Source: Gilvimarinus xylanilyticus
Lineage (GTDB): Bacteria; Pseudomonadota; Gammaproteobacteria; Pseudomonadales; Cellvibrionaceae
Assembly: GCF_024195295.1 (NCBI RefSeq)
Contig: NZ_JAMFTH010000008.1
Location: forward strand, 1 to 64,000
Direction: 5' to 3'
DNA: 64,000 nucleotides
The position numbers and the translations under genes were made by a program. Of this stretch, positions 37,445 through 45,730 are shown piece by piece. The notes below the pieces were generated by a model, which ran no database searches, was not told the origin of the DNA, and saw nothing but the letters and a program-made list of their open reading frames with translations. The first letter of the stretch is position 1. The number at the start of each line of letters is the position of its first letter.

Positions 37445-38595
37445 AACATCTGCCTTATCTGTGTGCGTAAAAAGTGGGTTAAGTTGGGGAGCGTGCGGCG
37501 CTCGCAAACGCTAACATCAAACAGTTCGGCGCGCTCGCAGTGAATCTCCTTAATCGGGTGAAAGCTCACAATTAGCCCCCGGGCGCTAGGGCCGCCCAGG
37601 TGTTTAATCATGGCGCCTAGCTTGTAGACGACTTTTTTGCCGCTGCCCTGCTCGAAGCGGCTGGTTTTACACTCAATGGCCAGCAAGCGGTTGTCGATCA
37701 GCGCCAGGACATCAAGCTCGTTGCGCACCGGGCGCTGGCGACGGCTTTCTAGCCAGTTAATTTGCACGCTGCGGGCTACGTCTTGCAGTTGCGGAAACTC
37801 GCTGCGCAAGTGCAAAAGCTCGCTAAACACCAGCTCTTCCATCCAGCCGCCGTTGGCAAAAAAGCGTGCTTCCTCGCTGGCAAAATGCAGTTGATTACCG
37901 TGCAGCTGAGCCAGCTTTTGCTCCAGCAGGTCGTCCAGCATTTGCGTGAAAGGTGTCTGGTCTCGCAAGTGGTTGTCGCTCACCGTGGCGGATAGGTCGG
38001 ATTCGGCGCGCGAGGCATAGTAGTTTAGAGCGCCCATTGCCTTGCTGTAGCTGTCGGCGCGGGCCAGCCAGCGTTCGGCCACAGTGCGCTGAGCGCTGGC
38101 GATCGGGTGACGGTTAAGGCCGGTGGCATCAAGGCCGTGGCTTTGCAAAAAGGCGGGCAATTTAATCTTGTCTTGCAGGTTAAACGCGGCTTTTTGCTCG
38201 GGGTTGCTCAGCCAGCGAACCCAGTCGTCGTGCACATAAAAAGCCGGAAGGTTGCGGTAAAAGAATACCTCGTGCGCGATAATGCCCACTGGGTTATTCC
38301 CGCCACTGTTGTTAAGGGTGAGGTTTCGTCCGCGCGCCAGGCGTTCGTCCACCAATTGTTCAAGGCTCTGGCGCAGGGCGTCGATATCCCAGGGCTCGGT
38401 CAGGTCCACCGCCGTACAGTGAATTCCCATGGGGCGGCAGGTGTTAATGAGCCACTGCTGGTAGTCATTGAGGTGCGCGTCGGGTGGGGTGAGCAGGATG
38501 ATCTCATCGGGCTTAAGGCGCGAGTCGATCAGTGGCAGTAAGTTGGGGTTGGGGCGCTCGGATACAATCAAAAACTGAGTGGTATAGCTGTCCAT
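37441..38595 (-). CDS. Card1/Can2-like CARF-domain nuclease (DUF1887)
   Basis: 384 residues. The N-terminal Rossmann-like CARF domain (about 1-150) has NLTLNNSGGNNPVG in the place of the ligand-binding NxTGG loop. The C-terminal PD-(D/E)xK nuclease has GGWMEELVF (248-257), NELDV with Asp295 and IECKTS with Glu308 and Lys310; all catalytic residues are intact. The family includes Card1, a cyclic-tetra-adenylate-activated nuclease of type III CRISPR, and VC1899 from a genome without it. No cas gene or CRISPR array is visible in the window, so its activator is unknown. Confidence 0.85.
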   Translation of the reverse strand: MDSYTTQFLIVSERPNPNLLPLIDSRLKPDEIILLTPPDAHLNDYQQWLINTCRPMGIHCTAVDLTEPWDIDALRQSLEQLVDERLARGRNLTLNNSGGNNPVGIIAHEVFFYRNLPAFYVHDDWVRWLSNPEQKAAFNLQDKIKLPAFLQSHGLDATGLNRHPIASAQRTVAERWLARADSYSKAMGALNYYASRAESDLSATVSDNHLRDQTPFTQMLDDLLEQKLAQLHGNQLHFASEEARFFANGGWMEELVFSELLHLRSEFPQLQDVARSVQINWLESRRQRPVRNELDVLALIDNRLLAIECKTSRFEQGSGKKVVYKLGAMIKHLGGPSARGLIVSFHPIKEIHCERAELFDVSVCERRTLPNLTHFLRTQIRQML

Positions 38596-38707
38596 AAAAG
38601 CATCCTTAATCCTGAGTGCTCAGTCTACCGCGTTTGCTAGAGCGAGCAAGTAGGCCCACAGGACAATATTTCGTTTCTTTACGTGGCAGGCTGCTTTACC
38701 TTGTTTC

Positions 38708-38725
38708 TGATAATAAGTATCATTT
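38708..38725. promoter_or_regulatory. Fur-box-like site upstream of the iron operon
   Basis: TGATAATAAGTATCATTT matches the inverted hexamer pattern of Fur boxes (GATAAT ... ATCATT) and lies 32-49 bp before the first gene of an iron-transport operon. Confidence 0.65.
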
Positions 38726-38756
38726 AGAAGGTCAAGTCTCACTAATGGAATTTTTT

Positions 38757-39560
38757 ATGAAGGTTTTATTGCAAAGCTGTCACAAGGCACTGTTTGTCTG
38801 CTCTTTACTCTTAGCGGCCGCTCAGGTCTCTGCCAACGGCGATATCGGCGAGCATGTTAATCACCTGCAGGACAATCTGGATAAGTACACCAAAGAGGTG
38901 AACTGGATTAACGAGCGTATCGACGCCATGGTAGACACTTATGAGGCCAAAGGCGCCGAGGCGGCGGAATCTGACAAGGTCGTGGATATCTGGGAGTCGG
39001 TGCTGTTTCACTCGGCGATTGAAGTCAACTACGTACCCATTTATGCCAGTATTTGGCAGGGGTTGTACGGTGTAAAAGAGGCCATTGACGCGGAAAAACC
39101 GGTCAATGAGGTGCGCGCCGAGCAAGCGGCGCTGGAGCAGTCGTTGTGGCAGGCGCTGGGTGCGGTTAAACTGGCGGCCCTGTATCAGCAGCGCGGTTTG
39201 CTAGAACAGGTAAAAACCACATCAGGTCCCACCACACCGGTAGCCACACTGGATGAGGTGAAGCAGCGTTTGGATCGTGTGGTGGCCAAGTATGCCGAAA
39301 AGCTGCCCGATGAGGCCACCGGGATTGTGCACGACACCTACCTGAACCTGTTTGAAGGGGTAGAGGGTGCGCTGATTGAGCAAGACGCGGCGTTGGTAGA
39401 AAGCCTGGAAAAAGATTTTAACGTCACTCTGCCCAAGGCCATCGCGGGCAATGGCAGTGTCGAAGAAGTGCGCGGAGTGGTTAGCGATATGCAAACCAAG
39501 CTGAACAGCGCCCAAGAATTGTTAGAACAAGCCGAATCCGAGCGTAAGGACGTTTTTTAA
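38757..39560 (+). CDS. Periplasmic helical protein of an iron-uptake operon
   Basis: 267 residues, signal peptide 1-25 (hydrophobic core then AQVSA-NGD). The mature protein is mostly helical and acidic, with repeated Glu/Asp/His positions (DIGEHVNHLQDNLDKY, LFHSAIEVNYVP) that might bind metal. The C-terminal helix is coiled-coil-like. I do not recognise the family. It is the first gene of an operon with a Fe3+ ABC transporter and lies just after a Fur-like site, so a role in iron capture is inferred. ATG at 38757 chosen; an in-frame ATG at 38745 is possible. Confidence 0.75.
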   Translation: MKVLLQSCHKALFVCSLLLAAAQVSANGDIGEHVNHLQDNLDKYTKEVNWINERIDAMVDTYEAKGAEAAESDKVVDIWESVLFHSAIEVNYVPIYASIWQGLYGVKEAIDAEKPVNEVRAEQAALEQSLWQALGAVKLAALYQQRGLLEQVKTTSGPTTPVATLDEVKQRLDRVVAKYAEKLPDEATGIVHDTYLNLFEGVEGALIEQDAALVESLEKDFNVTLPKAIAGNGSVEEVRGVVSDMQTKLNSAQELLEQAESERKDVF

Positions 39561-40598
39561 GTGCAACGCAGACATTTTCTACAGGCCCTGGCGGGTGCTG
39601 GCTTACTCGGCAGCCTGCCATTAACGGCCGCGCGCGCTCTGGCGCAAACACCCGGAGCCCTGTCCGTGGACGACTTGCCCGCCCTGGTAGGCGAGCTAAC
39701 TCTGTATTTGGGGCGAGGCGAGGGTGGCTTGTATGAAAATGTCCTAGAGGCGATTCAAAAGCGCAATCCGGACTTTAAGCTGAATATTCGCCGCGGTGTG
39801 ACCGCAGCCCTGGCCAATACCATTGTGGCCGAGGCCCAGGCCGGCGTGCGCCGCGCCGATGTGTTTTGGGCGGTGGATTCCGGCGCGATTGGCCTGGTGG
39901 ATGAGGCAGGCCTTGCCCGCAAGTTGCCAGCCGACTTAACCGGCCAGTTAAAAGAAGGCTTTCGCTATGATAACTGGTCGCCGGTGACCGGGCGCATTCG
40001 CACCCTGCCTTACAACACCGATAAGCTCACTGCGGATAAAATCCCCGCCAGTGTGATGGCGCTGCCCGACAGCGGCCTGTCTATTGGTTGGGCGCCGGCC
40101 TACGCTTCTTTCCAGTCTTTTATTACCGCCATGCGTTTGCTTGAAGGTGAAAAAGCCACCGGTGAATGGCTTAAGGCGATGAATAAGCGCGGCAAGAACT
40201 ACGCCGGCGAGCTGGGCGTAGTGATGGCGGTAGAGCGGGGCGAAGTGGATGTGGGTTTTGCCAATCACTACTACACCCTGCGCTTAAAAGCCGGTAAGCC
40301 GGATGCGAGGGTAGGTTTAGCCTTTACCCAAAATGACGCCGGCTGCCTGGTGAATGCCTCGGGTATTTTGGCGTTAAGCGAGGGAGACTTGCCGGTTAAT
40401 TTTATCCGCTATCTGCTCACCCGCGAGGTTCAGTCCTATCTGGCCAGCGAGGCCTACGAAATTCCCCTGGTAGACGGTGTGGTTCCGCCACAGGGTTTAC
40501 CCGCGCTGGATACCATTTCCCCACCTAAAATGGATTTAACTCAGCTGGCGGACTTGCGCCCCACACTGGATTTAATGCGCCGCGTCGGAGTGCTATGA
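39561..40598 (+). CDS. Iron(III) ABC transporter substrate-binding protein (Tat-exported)
   Basis: 345 residues with a twin-arginine signal (QRRHFLQALAGAGLLG) and a type 2 periplasmic-binding fold: LTLYLGRGEGG near residue 50, NTIVAEAQAGVRRADVFWAVDSG, and EVDVGFANHYYTLRLKA with the paired tyrosines that ligate iron in FbpA-like proteins. Starts with GTG immediately after the preceding stop. Followed by permease and ATPase in overlapping frames, so one operon. Export through Tat is common in this subfamily but should be noted. Confidence 0.9.
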   Translation: MQRRHFLQALAGAGLLGSLPLTAARALAQTPGALSVDDLPALVGELTLYLGRGEGGLYENVLEAIQKRNPDFKLNIRRGVTAALANTIVAEAQAGVRRADVFWAVDSGAIGLVDEAGLARKLPADLTGQLKEGFRYDNWSPVTGRIRTLPYNTDKLTADKIPASVMALPDSGLSIGWAPAYASFQSFITAMRLLEGEKATGEWLKAMNKRGKNYAGELGVVMAVERGEVDVGFANHYYTLRLKAGKPDARVGLAFTQNDAGCLVNASGILALSEGDLPVNFIRYLLTREVQSYLASEAYEIPLVDGVVPPQGLPALDTISPPKMDLTQLADLRPTLDLMRRVGVL

Positions 40599-42115
40599 CC
40601 CGACTGCCCGGCTCTTACCCCCTGGCGCTATTGATAGCGCTGTTTGCGCTGGTGCCGGTGGGGGTGCTGGTGTCTTTGGCCAGCGACACCGCCCAGTTGT
40701 TCGATACCCATAACCTGAAAGTGCTGGGCAATACCCTGGCGCTAATGGGCCTGACCGTGCTGGGCTCAATCCTTATCGGTGTGCCCCTGGCGCTACTGAC
40801 CGCCTATGTTTACCTTCCCTGGCGCAGGTTGTGGCTGATTGTGTTTGCCGCCCCCTTGGCGATGCCCAGTTATATCGGCGCCTTTACCCTGTACGCCGCC
40901 TTTGGCCCTGGCGGTGAAATTAACCACCTGACCGGTATCCCCACTCCCGGGTTTTACGGCTTGCCCGGCGCCGCCCTGGTAATGACCTTGTATACCTACC
41001 CGTTTGTGCTGTTGACCACGCGTGCCTCTCTGCTCGGCTTGGATGCCAGCCTAGTGAACGCCGCCCGCACGCTGGGAATGTCGTTAGGCATGAGCTTGTG
41101 GAAGGTGGTCTTGCCGCGGGTGTTTAATGGCATTGCCGCTGGCGCACTGTTAGCCGCGCTTTATACCCTGTCAGATTTTGGTACGCCTGCCATTATGCGT
41201 TTGGATACTTTTACCCGGGTTATCTATGTCGAGTACAACGCTTTTGGTCTTAGCCAGGCGGCCATGTTGTCGTTGCAGCTTTTGGTGATCGTGGGCTTGG
41301 TGCTGTTTTTAGAGTCGCGGGTTAAGGCGACCCGCGAGCGCCCCGGACGCCGCTTAACTCTGTGGCCCTCGCGCTGGCAGGTAAACGCCTTGTTGACAGC
41401 GGCTTTGCCCGTGCCGTTATTATCCATTGTCTTGCCCTTGGCCATTTTCGGACTTTGGTTGGTGCGCGAAGGTACGGGCGGATTCGAGTTTAGCTACGCC
41501 TGGAACTCAGCCTATGCCTCGTTCTTGGCCGCTGTGGTTGCAGTCGTGCTGGCAGTGCCTGTAGCCCACGCCGCGGTTAGCGGTAAGGCGGGCCGCTTGA
41601 TGGAGCGGGTCACCTATTTTGGCTTTGGCGTGCCCGGCATTGTCATGGGCACCGCACTGGTGTACGTGGGGCTCAAGCTGCCGTTTTTGTATCAAACCCT
41701 GGGTTTGTTGGTGCTTGCTTACGTATTGCGCTTTTTGCCCTTGGCGGTAGGCTCAGTGAGGTCCTCTGCAGAAAGCCTGGACCCCAGTTTGGTGAAAGCG
41801 GCGCGTTTGTTAGGCGCCAGCCCCAAAGAGGCCTTTACCCGAATTACTCTGCCGCTTACCCTGCGCGGTATGATCGCAGGCGCTGCGTTGGTTTTTTTAG
41901 AGGCGATGCGCGAGCTGCCCGCTACCTTGCTGCTAGGGCCCACGGGGTTTGAAACTCTGGCCACCTACTTGTGGCGGGTGTACGAGGCGGGGTATTTTGG
42001 CCGCGCCGCCGTGCCCGGATTATTACTGGTACTGATGTCGGGCTTGGGCTTGGCGTTAATGCTGACCGGCGAGCGCCGGGGTGAATTTGACGTAACAGAG
42101 GACTCCAAACGCTAA
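40595..42115 (+). CDS. Iron(III) ABC transporter permease (FbpB type)
   Basis: 506 residues with two fused permease halves, about 12 transmembrane helices, and two EAA loops (about NAARTLGMSLGMSLWKVVLPR and KAARLLGASPKEAFTRITLP). Overlaps the binding-protein gene by ATGA and the ATPase gene by one base (TAATG), so translation is coupled. Fused FbpB/SfuB-type permeases move ferric iron across the inner membrane. Confidence 0.93.
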   Translation: MTRLPGSYPLALLIALFALVPVGVLVSLASDTAQLFDTHNLKVLGNTLALMGLTVLGSILIGVPLALLTAYVYLPWRRLWLIVFAAPLAMPSYIGAFTLYAAFGPGGEINHLTGIPTPGFYGLPGAALVMTLYTYPFVLLTTRASLLGLDASLVNAARTLGMSLGMSLWKVVLPRVFNGIAAGALLAALYTLSDFGTPAIMRLDTFTRVIYVEYNAFGLSQAAMLSLQLLVIVGLVLFLESRVKATRERPGRRLTLWPSRWQVNALLTAALPVPLLSIVLPLAIFGLWLVREGTGGFEFSYAWNSAYASFLAAVVAVVLAVPVAHAAVSGKAGRLMERVTYFGFGVPGIVMGTALVYVGLKLPFLYQTLGLLVLAYVLRFLPLAVGSVRSSAESLDPSLVKAARLLGASPKEAFTRITLPLTLRGMIAGAALVFLEAMRELPATLLLGPTGFETLATYLWRVYEAGYFGRAAVPGLLLVLMSGLGLALMLTGERRGEFDVTEDSKR

Positions 42116-43128
42116 TGCTAAGCGTGCATAACCTATCGGTCGATTACGGCTCCACCCGGGTGGTGGACAAGCTTAACTTGGCGTTAGCGGACGATGAAAT
42201 CCTGATGCTGGTGGGGCCCACCGGGTGCGGTAAAACCACGATTCTGCAGGCCCTGGCAGGGCTAATCCCTATCTCCGAGGGAGAGATTACCCTGGGCGCC
42301 TGGCGCGCCAGCGCTAAGAAACCCGTGCCCCCAGAGAAGCGTAATGTGGGCATGGTCTTCCAGGATTTTGCCCTATTTCCCCATTTGACCGTGCAGCAGA
42401 ATGTTTGCTTTCGCTTGAAAGACACGGCTCTGGCCGATCACTGGATTGATTTGCTGGGCCTTAGCGCTTTGCGCCATGCCAAACCGGCCACATTGTCCGG
42501 TGGGCAAAAGCAGCGGGTGGCTTTGGCGCGCACCCTGGCTCACGAGCCGGTTTTTATTTTGTTGGACGAGCCCTTGTCCAATCTGGATGCCGCCCTTAAA
42601 GACAACCTGAGGTGGGAAATCCGCCACGCGCTCAAAACCGCCGGCGTGCCCGCACTCTGGGTCACTCACGATCAGGAAGAAGCTTTATCGGTGGGTGATC
42701 GCGTCGGTATTTTAAATGGCGGTAAACTGGAACAATTGGATACTCCGGAAACCTGCTTTTGCGAACCGGCCAGCCGTTTCGTGGCCCGTTTTTTGGGTGA
42801 GGCGAGCTTTATTCCCGGTAAACTTGAGCAGGGCCGTGTGGTCACAGCTATAGGCGATGCCCCAGGTACGCCTGTGGATGGCGCCACGGGCGAGGTAGAT
42901 TTACTGCTGCGCCCGGATGATGTTGCCTTAACCCCTGCCGGCGCCGCAGGCAATGGTGCAGTCACCTGGGCACGCTACGAGGGCGGTACCCGACTTTTTG
43001 CCGTAAACTTAGACGACGGCACTCAGGTAAAAGTGCGTGTAAGCCACGAAGTGCGCGCCGAGCCCGGCAGCCGGGTACAACTTAAAGTGATCACAACTCA
43101 TCCGCTGGCCGTATTTAATCGGGAATAA
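42115..43128 (+). CDS. Iron(III) ABC transporter ATP-binding protein (FbpC type)
   Basis: 337 residues. Walker [10 protein letters not shown], signature LSGGQKQR, Walker [14 protein letters not shown] and switch His in WVTHDQEEA. The C-terminal regulatory TOBE-like domain (about 240-337) is of the FbpC/PotA kind. Energises the permease encoded just upstream. Followed by the azurin gene after 29 bp. Confidence 0.94.
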   Translation: MLSVHNLSVDYGSTRVVDKLNLALADDEILMLVGPTGCGKTTILQALAGLIPISEGEITLGAWRASAKKPVPPEKRNVGMVFQDFALFPHLTVQQNVCFRLKDTALADHWIDLLGLSALRHAKPATLSGGQKQRVALARTLAHEPVFILLDEPLSNLDAALKDNLRWEIRHALKTAGVPALWVTHDQEEALSVGDRVGILNGGKLEQLDTPETCFCEPASRFVARFLGEASFIPGKLEQGRVVTAIGDAPGTPVDGATGEVDLLLRPDDVALTPAGAAGNGAVTWARYEGGTRLFAVNLDDGTQVKVRVSHEVRAEPGSRVQLKVITTHPLAVFNRE

Positions 43129-43157
43129 TCTGTTTCCGAATCGTTAAGGAGATGTTT

Positions 43158-43610
43158 ATGAAAGCTGTAAAACAACTGTTCTCAATCGGTTTTCTCGCGC
43201 TATTGGGCTCTGCCGCTCAGGCGCAAGAGTGCGAGGTGACCATCGATAGCACCGATCAGATGCGCTTTGACACCAATGCTATGACCATTCCGTCATCGTG
43301 CGATGAATTCACCGTTAATCTGACCCACTCCGGCAACATGGCTAAAAATGTCATGGGTCACAACTGGGTGCTGACCAAAGCCTCAGACCTGCAGGGTGTG
43401 GCAATGGACGGCATGAGCGCCGGCCTGGACAACAACTACATCAAGCCCGGTGATGAGCGTGTTATCGCCCATACCGACGTTATCGGCGGCGGCGAAAGCA
43501 CCTCGGTCACCTTCGATCCATCCGCGCTGGAAGTAGGCGGCGACTACAGCTTCTTCTGCTCTTTCGCCGGCCACTATGCCCTGATGAAAGGCACGGTGAC
43601 GGTTGAGTAA
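43158..43610 (+). CDS. azu: Azurin (blue copper protein)
   Basis: 150 residues with signal peptide (about 1-22, [10 protein letters not shown]). Type 1 copper ligands: His in MGHNWVL, then Cys, His and Met in [12 protein letters not shown]; a disulfide pair near the N-terminus (ECEV, SSCDE) is present. A periplasmic electron carrier, here placed 29 bp behind an iron transporter. ATG at 43158 has AAGGAG six bases upstream; the ATG at 43152 abuts it. A terminator follows. Confidence 0.95.
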   Translation: MKAVKQLFSIGFLALLGSAAQAQECEVTIDSTDQMRFDTNAMTIPSSCDEFTVNLTHSGNMAKNVMGHNWVLTKASDLQGVAMDGMSAGLDNNYIKPGDERVIAHTDVIGGGESTSVTFDPSALEVGGDYSFFCSFAGHYALMKGTVTVE

Positions 43611-43632
43611 TAGCCTAAGCGGCTGTTCAATT

Positions 43633-43667
43633 AAAGCCTCGATCAGCAGTGGTCGGGGCTTTTTTGT
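43633..43667 (+). terminator. Rho-independent terminator after azurin
   Basis: AAAGCCTCGATC / GGTCGGGGCTTT stem with two G-T pairs, 6-nt loop and a T-run, 23 bp after the stop. Confidence 0.85.
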
Positions 43668-43691
43668 AAGTTAATACTATGTGATACAAGG

Positions 43692-43993
43692 CAATGTGCG
43701 TGGATGCGCAAGCGTTGCGGGAGGCAGGGTACCGGGAGCGACGCAGGACGTAGTCCTCGACAACGTGTAAGGGATAGCGCTGGACCAACAAATAAGGCCG
43801 AACCCAGAGGGTTCAGCCTTTCTTTTAATATGGTGCCCAGGACGATGCGCAGGGATGCGCAAGTGTCGCGGGAGGCAGGATGCCGGGAGCGACGCAGGAC
43901 GTAGTCCTCGACGACGTTAAGGGATAGCGCCGGACCAACAAAAAAAGGCTGAACCCAGAGGATTCAGCCTTTCTTTTAATATGGTGCCCAGGA
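43692..43993. repeat. Two tandem 151-bp repeats ending in the tRNA-Leu terminus
   Basis: Units 43692-43842 and 43843-43993 align at a constant offset of 151 bp with roughly 10% difference. Each contains GGATGCGCAAG, the self-complementary AGGACGTAGTCCT, a terminator hairpin (AAGGC(T/C)GAA / TTCAGCCTT), and ends in TGGTGCCCAGGA, the last 12 nt of a tRNA on the minus strand. A tandem duplication spanning the tRNA 3' end and its terminator explains it most simply. Confidence 0.88.
43938..43972 (-). terminator. Former tRNA-Leu terminator (minus strand)
   Basis: Minus-strand stem AAAGGCTGAA / TTCAGCCTTT followed by a T-run, 10 bp beyond the CCA end of the tRNA fragment. A diverged copy sits at 43794-43820. 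Confidence 0.75.
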
Positions 43994-44037
43994 GAGGACT
44001 TGAACCTCCACGGCCGTGAGGCCTAGCACCTGAAGCT
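43982..44037 (-). other. attL: 3' fragment of a tRNA-Leu(CAG) gene at the island boundary
   Basis: The minus strand reads from the anticodon stem through TTCAGGT (anticodon CAG), the long variable arm, the T-arm GGTTCAAGTCC, and ends CTGGGCACCA with encoded CCA. The 5' half of the tRNA is absent: homology stops in the 5' strand of the anticodon stem and AT-rich island sequence begins. This is the footprint left by a tyrosine recombinase using the anticodon-loop crossover. The intact tRNA should be at the far end of the island, outside the window. It is not a functional tRNA. Confidence 0.88.
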
Positions 44038-44101
44038 AATAATATACATGCTCAAAAGCTGTATATTAAGTTGCATAAATGGTTAAAAAGATCTCTAAGT
44101 G

Positions 44102-44130
44102 TTGTAAGTTATTGATATATTGGCTATATA
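44102..44130 (+). promoter_or_regulatory. Candidate sigma-70 promoter of the recombinase operon
   Basis: TTGTAA and TATATA separated by 17 bp, 38 bp before the start codon; AAGGAGG at 44154-44160 is a strong Shine-Dalgarno. Upstream, AATATAC / GTATATT (44041-44067) is an inverted repeat that could be a recombinase arm site. Confidence 0.45.
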
Positions 44131-44167
44131 TTTAGATAACTTAAAGGACATCTAAGGAGGCGCATTT

Positions 44168-45730
44168 TTGCCGAAATCGACATCTGCCGGAAATAATGTC
44201 CCAGAGATGGGCGCAAATTATAACTCGGATTTGAGGATTATTGAGACACCGGACGAGCTCTTGCGGTTGGCCGGAATAAGCTCGCGTTCGGAGTTTGCAG
44301 GTGTCTACATGGATGAGGTGCTGCGACTCAGTCTAGGCGGTAGTCCTTATTTGGAATATCCCGACTCTGCCCATTGGGTGGCGATACAAAAACATGCCCA
44401 GAGATACCTACTTGAGTTTCCAGTCACTGTTCGGCCAGCCCCCCAAGGGTCGCAGGCTAATCCGGTAAGTGGCCAATTTAAAGAGCGCGAGCTACTGGGG
44501 TGTATATTGCAGCCGTCCTCAGCTGCTGACCGAGATAAATTCGATGGGCTCAAGGTGCTGATTATTCGCTATGCGCTCTCGACGCAAGCCCCCAATTCCA
44601 GTTTGTTTGAATCCTGTGCAGAGGTACGTAAGGGGCTAAAACTTAACCCGCCTCACAGGCGAGAAGTTTTTGAAAGGCTTCCTTCGTTCATGGAGCAGGA
44701 TTATATAGGTCGGTTGTCTGAAGTTCTGCGCAACGAAGCATCGCGCCCTAGTCTGAATGAGACAAAAAAACGGTATATCCGAGCTTTAGGGCGACTTGTG
44801 GGGCTGAGCCTCTGCGAAGTTAGGCCCCGAAAAACAACCGTTATAAAAAATAGAATAACAAGTCCCTCGCCAACACGACCTCTGGTGCGTCCCGTGAGAT
44901 CTACCATGGCAGACCCTGAACTAGCGGTGGAGGGGCTTTATGAAGTTCTCGAGCCGCTTCATGAGGGTTTTGATGCCAGTGGCGAGCCAGAGGTGAGTAC
45001 GGTCTTCGAGCAAGTGGTTGATCAGACAGAGTTTGGTTTTGATGTCGAGCTGCAACAAAAAAGGCGAAAATCAGCGTATTGGTTGGAGCAATCAACGTTG
45101 GTGTCTGCAGTCAACCGGGGAGTGTTGGTTCCCCCTGAGTGCCGGAGACTCACAGAGGTACTTAAAAGCTGTTTAGCGTCTCAAGATCAACTCCTAGAGT
45201 TTTGTGGTGGCCTGCTCTCATTAAGCTATTTAACGTCGAGTTCTTTGGCTCAGCTGTTACGAGACTGGGCGGGGAATGAGGTTACCGTGGCAGGAGAGTT
45301 TGTTCGGGTTTTTCCTGAAACGGACATTGCTGGCATAGTTGTTCACGGATTGGCGGCGGGGCCTAAGGAGGTTTGCCGGTCAATACACCTGTCTTTGCCG
45401 TCAGAGCTGGAACGCTGGTTGAGCCGCCATGTTAGTCCAGAAGGCCAGTTATCAATGCCCGCGGGGTTTGAGTCTGAGAGCCTAATTCTCGAAAAATGTC
45501 GGAGCATTTTGTCAAGCGCTAGAGATAGCGGTCGATTTAACCTTACGGAATCGCGCGTACGGCATTCGCTGAGAAAGCAGCTGTCGCTCTCGCCCCTAGG
45601 GGCTCTGGCTGTTTATCTCCTCACGGGAGGCGTAGAGGAGAGACCGCCTGTTCTGATTCATTATGTGTCTGTGGACTCCATGCAGCTACTTGAGTGCTAC
45701 CGCGAGGCGCGTGAGGAGCTCTGGCCGTGA
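44168..45730 (+). CDS. Unknown protein of the island recombinase module
   Basis: 520 residues, TTG start behind AAGGAGG. No signal peptide, no membrane helix. Basic segments (about 195-245) and a late leucine-rich part are visible, but no complete tyrosine-recombinase R-HxxR-Y set and no HTH I can be sure of. It overlaps the large recombinase gene by four bases (GTGA), so the two proteins are made together; a role as recombination partner or target-site factor is inferred. Sequence is richer in A/T-ending codons than the chromosome to the left. Confidence 0.7.
   Translation: MPKSTSAGNNVPEMGANYNSDLRIIETPDELLRLAGISSRSEFAGVYMDEVLRLSLGGSPYLEYPDSAHWVAIQKHAQRYLLEFPVTVRPAPQGSQANPVSGQFKERELLGCILQPSSAADRDKFDGLKVLIIRYALSTQAPNSSLFESCAEVRKGLKLNPPHRREVFERLPSFMEQDYIGRLSEVLRNEASRPSLNETKKRYIRALGRLVGLSLCEVRPRKTTVIKNRITSPSPTRPLVRPVRSTMADPELAVEGLYEVLEPLHEGFDASGEPEVSTVFEQVVDQTEFGFDVELQQKRRKSAYWLEQSTLVSAVNRGVLVPPECRRLTEVLKSCLASQDQLLEFCGGLLSLSYLTSSSLAQLLRDWAGNEVTVAGEFVRVFPETDIAGIVVHGLAAGPKEVCRSIHLSLPSELERWLSRHVSPEGQLSMPAGFESESLILEKCRSILSSARDSGRFNLTESRVRHSLRKQLSLSPLGALAVYLLTGGVEERPPVLIHYVSVDSMQLLECYREAREELWP

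Noticed and set aside
43982-44040. Functional tRNA-Leu gene
   Set aside because: Acceptor 5' strand, D-arm and half of the anticodon stem are missing.
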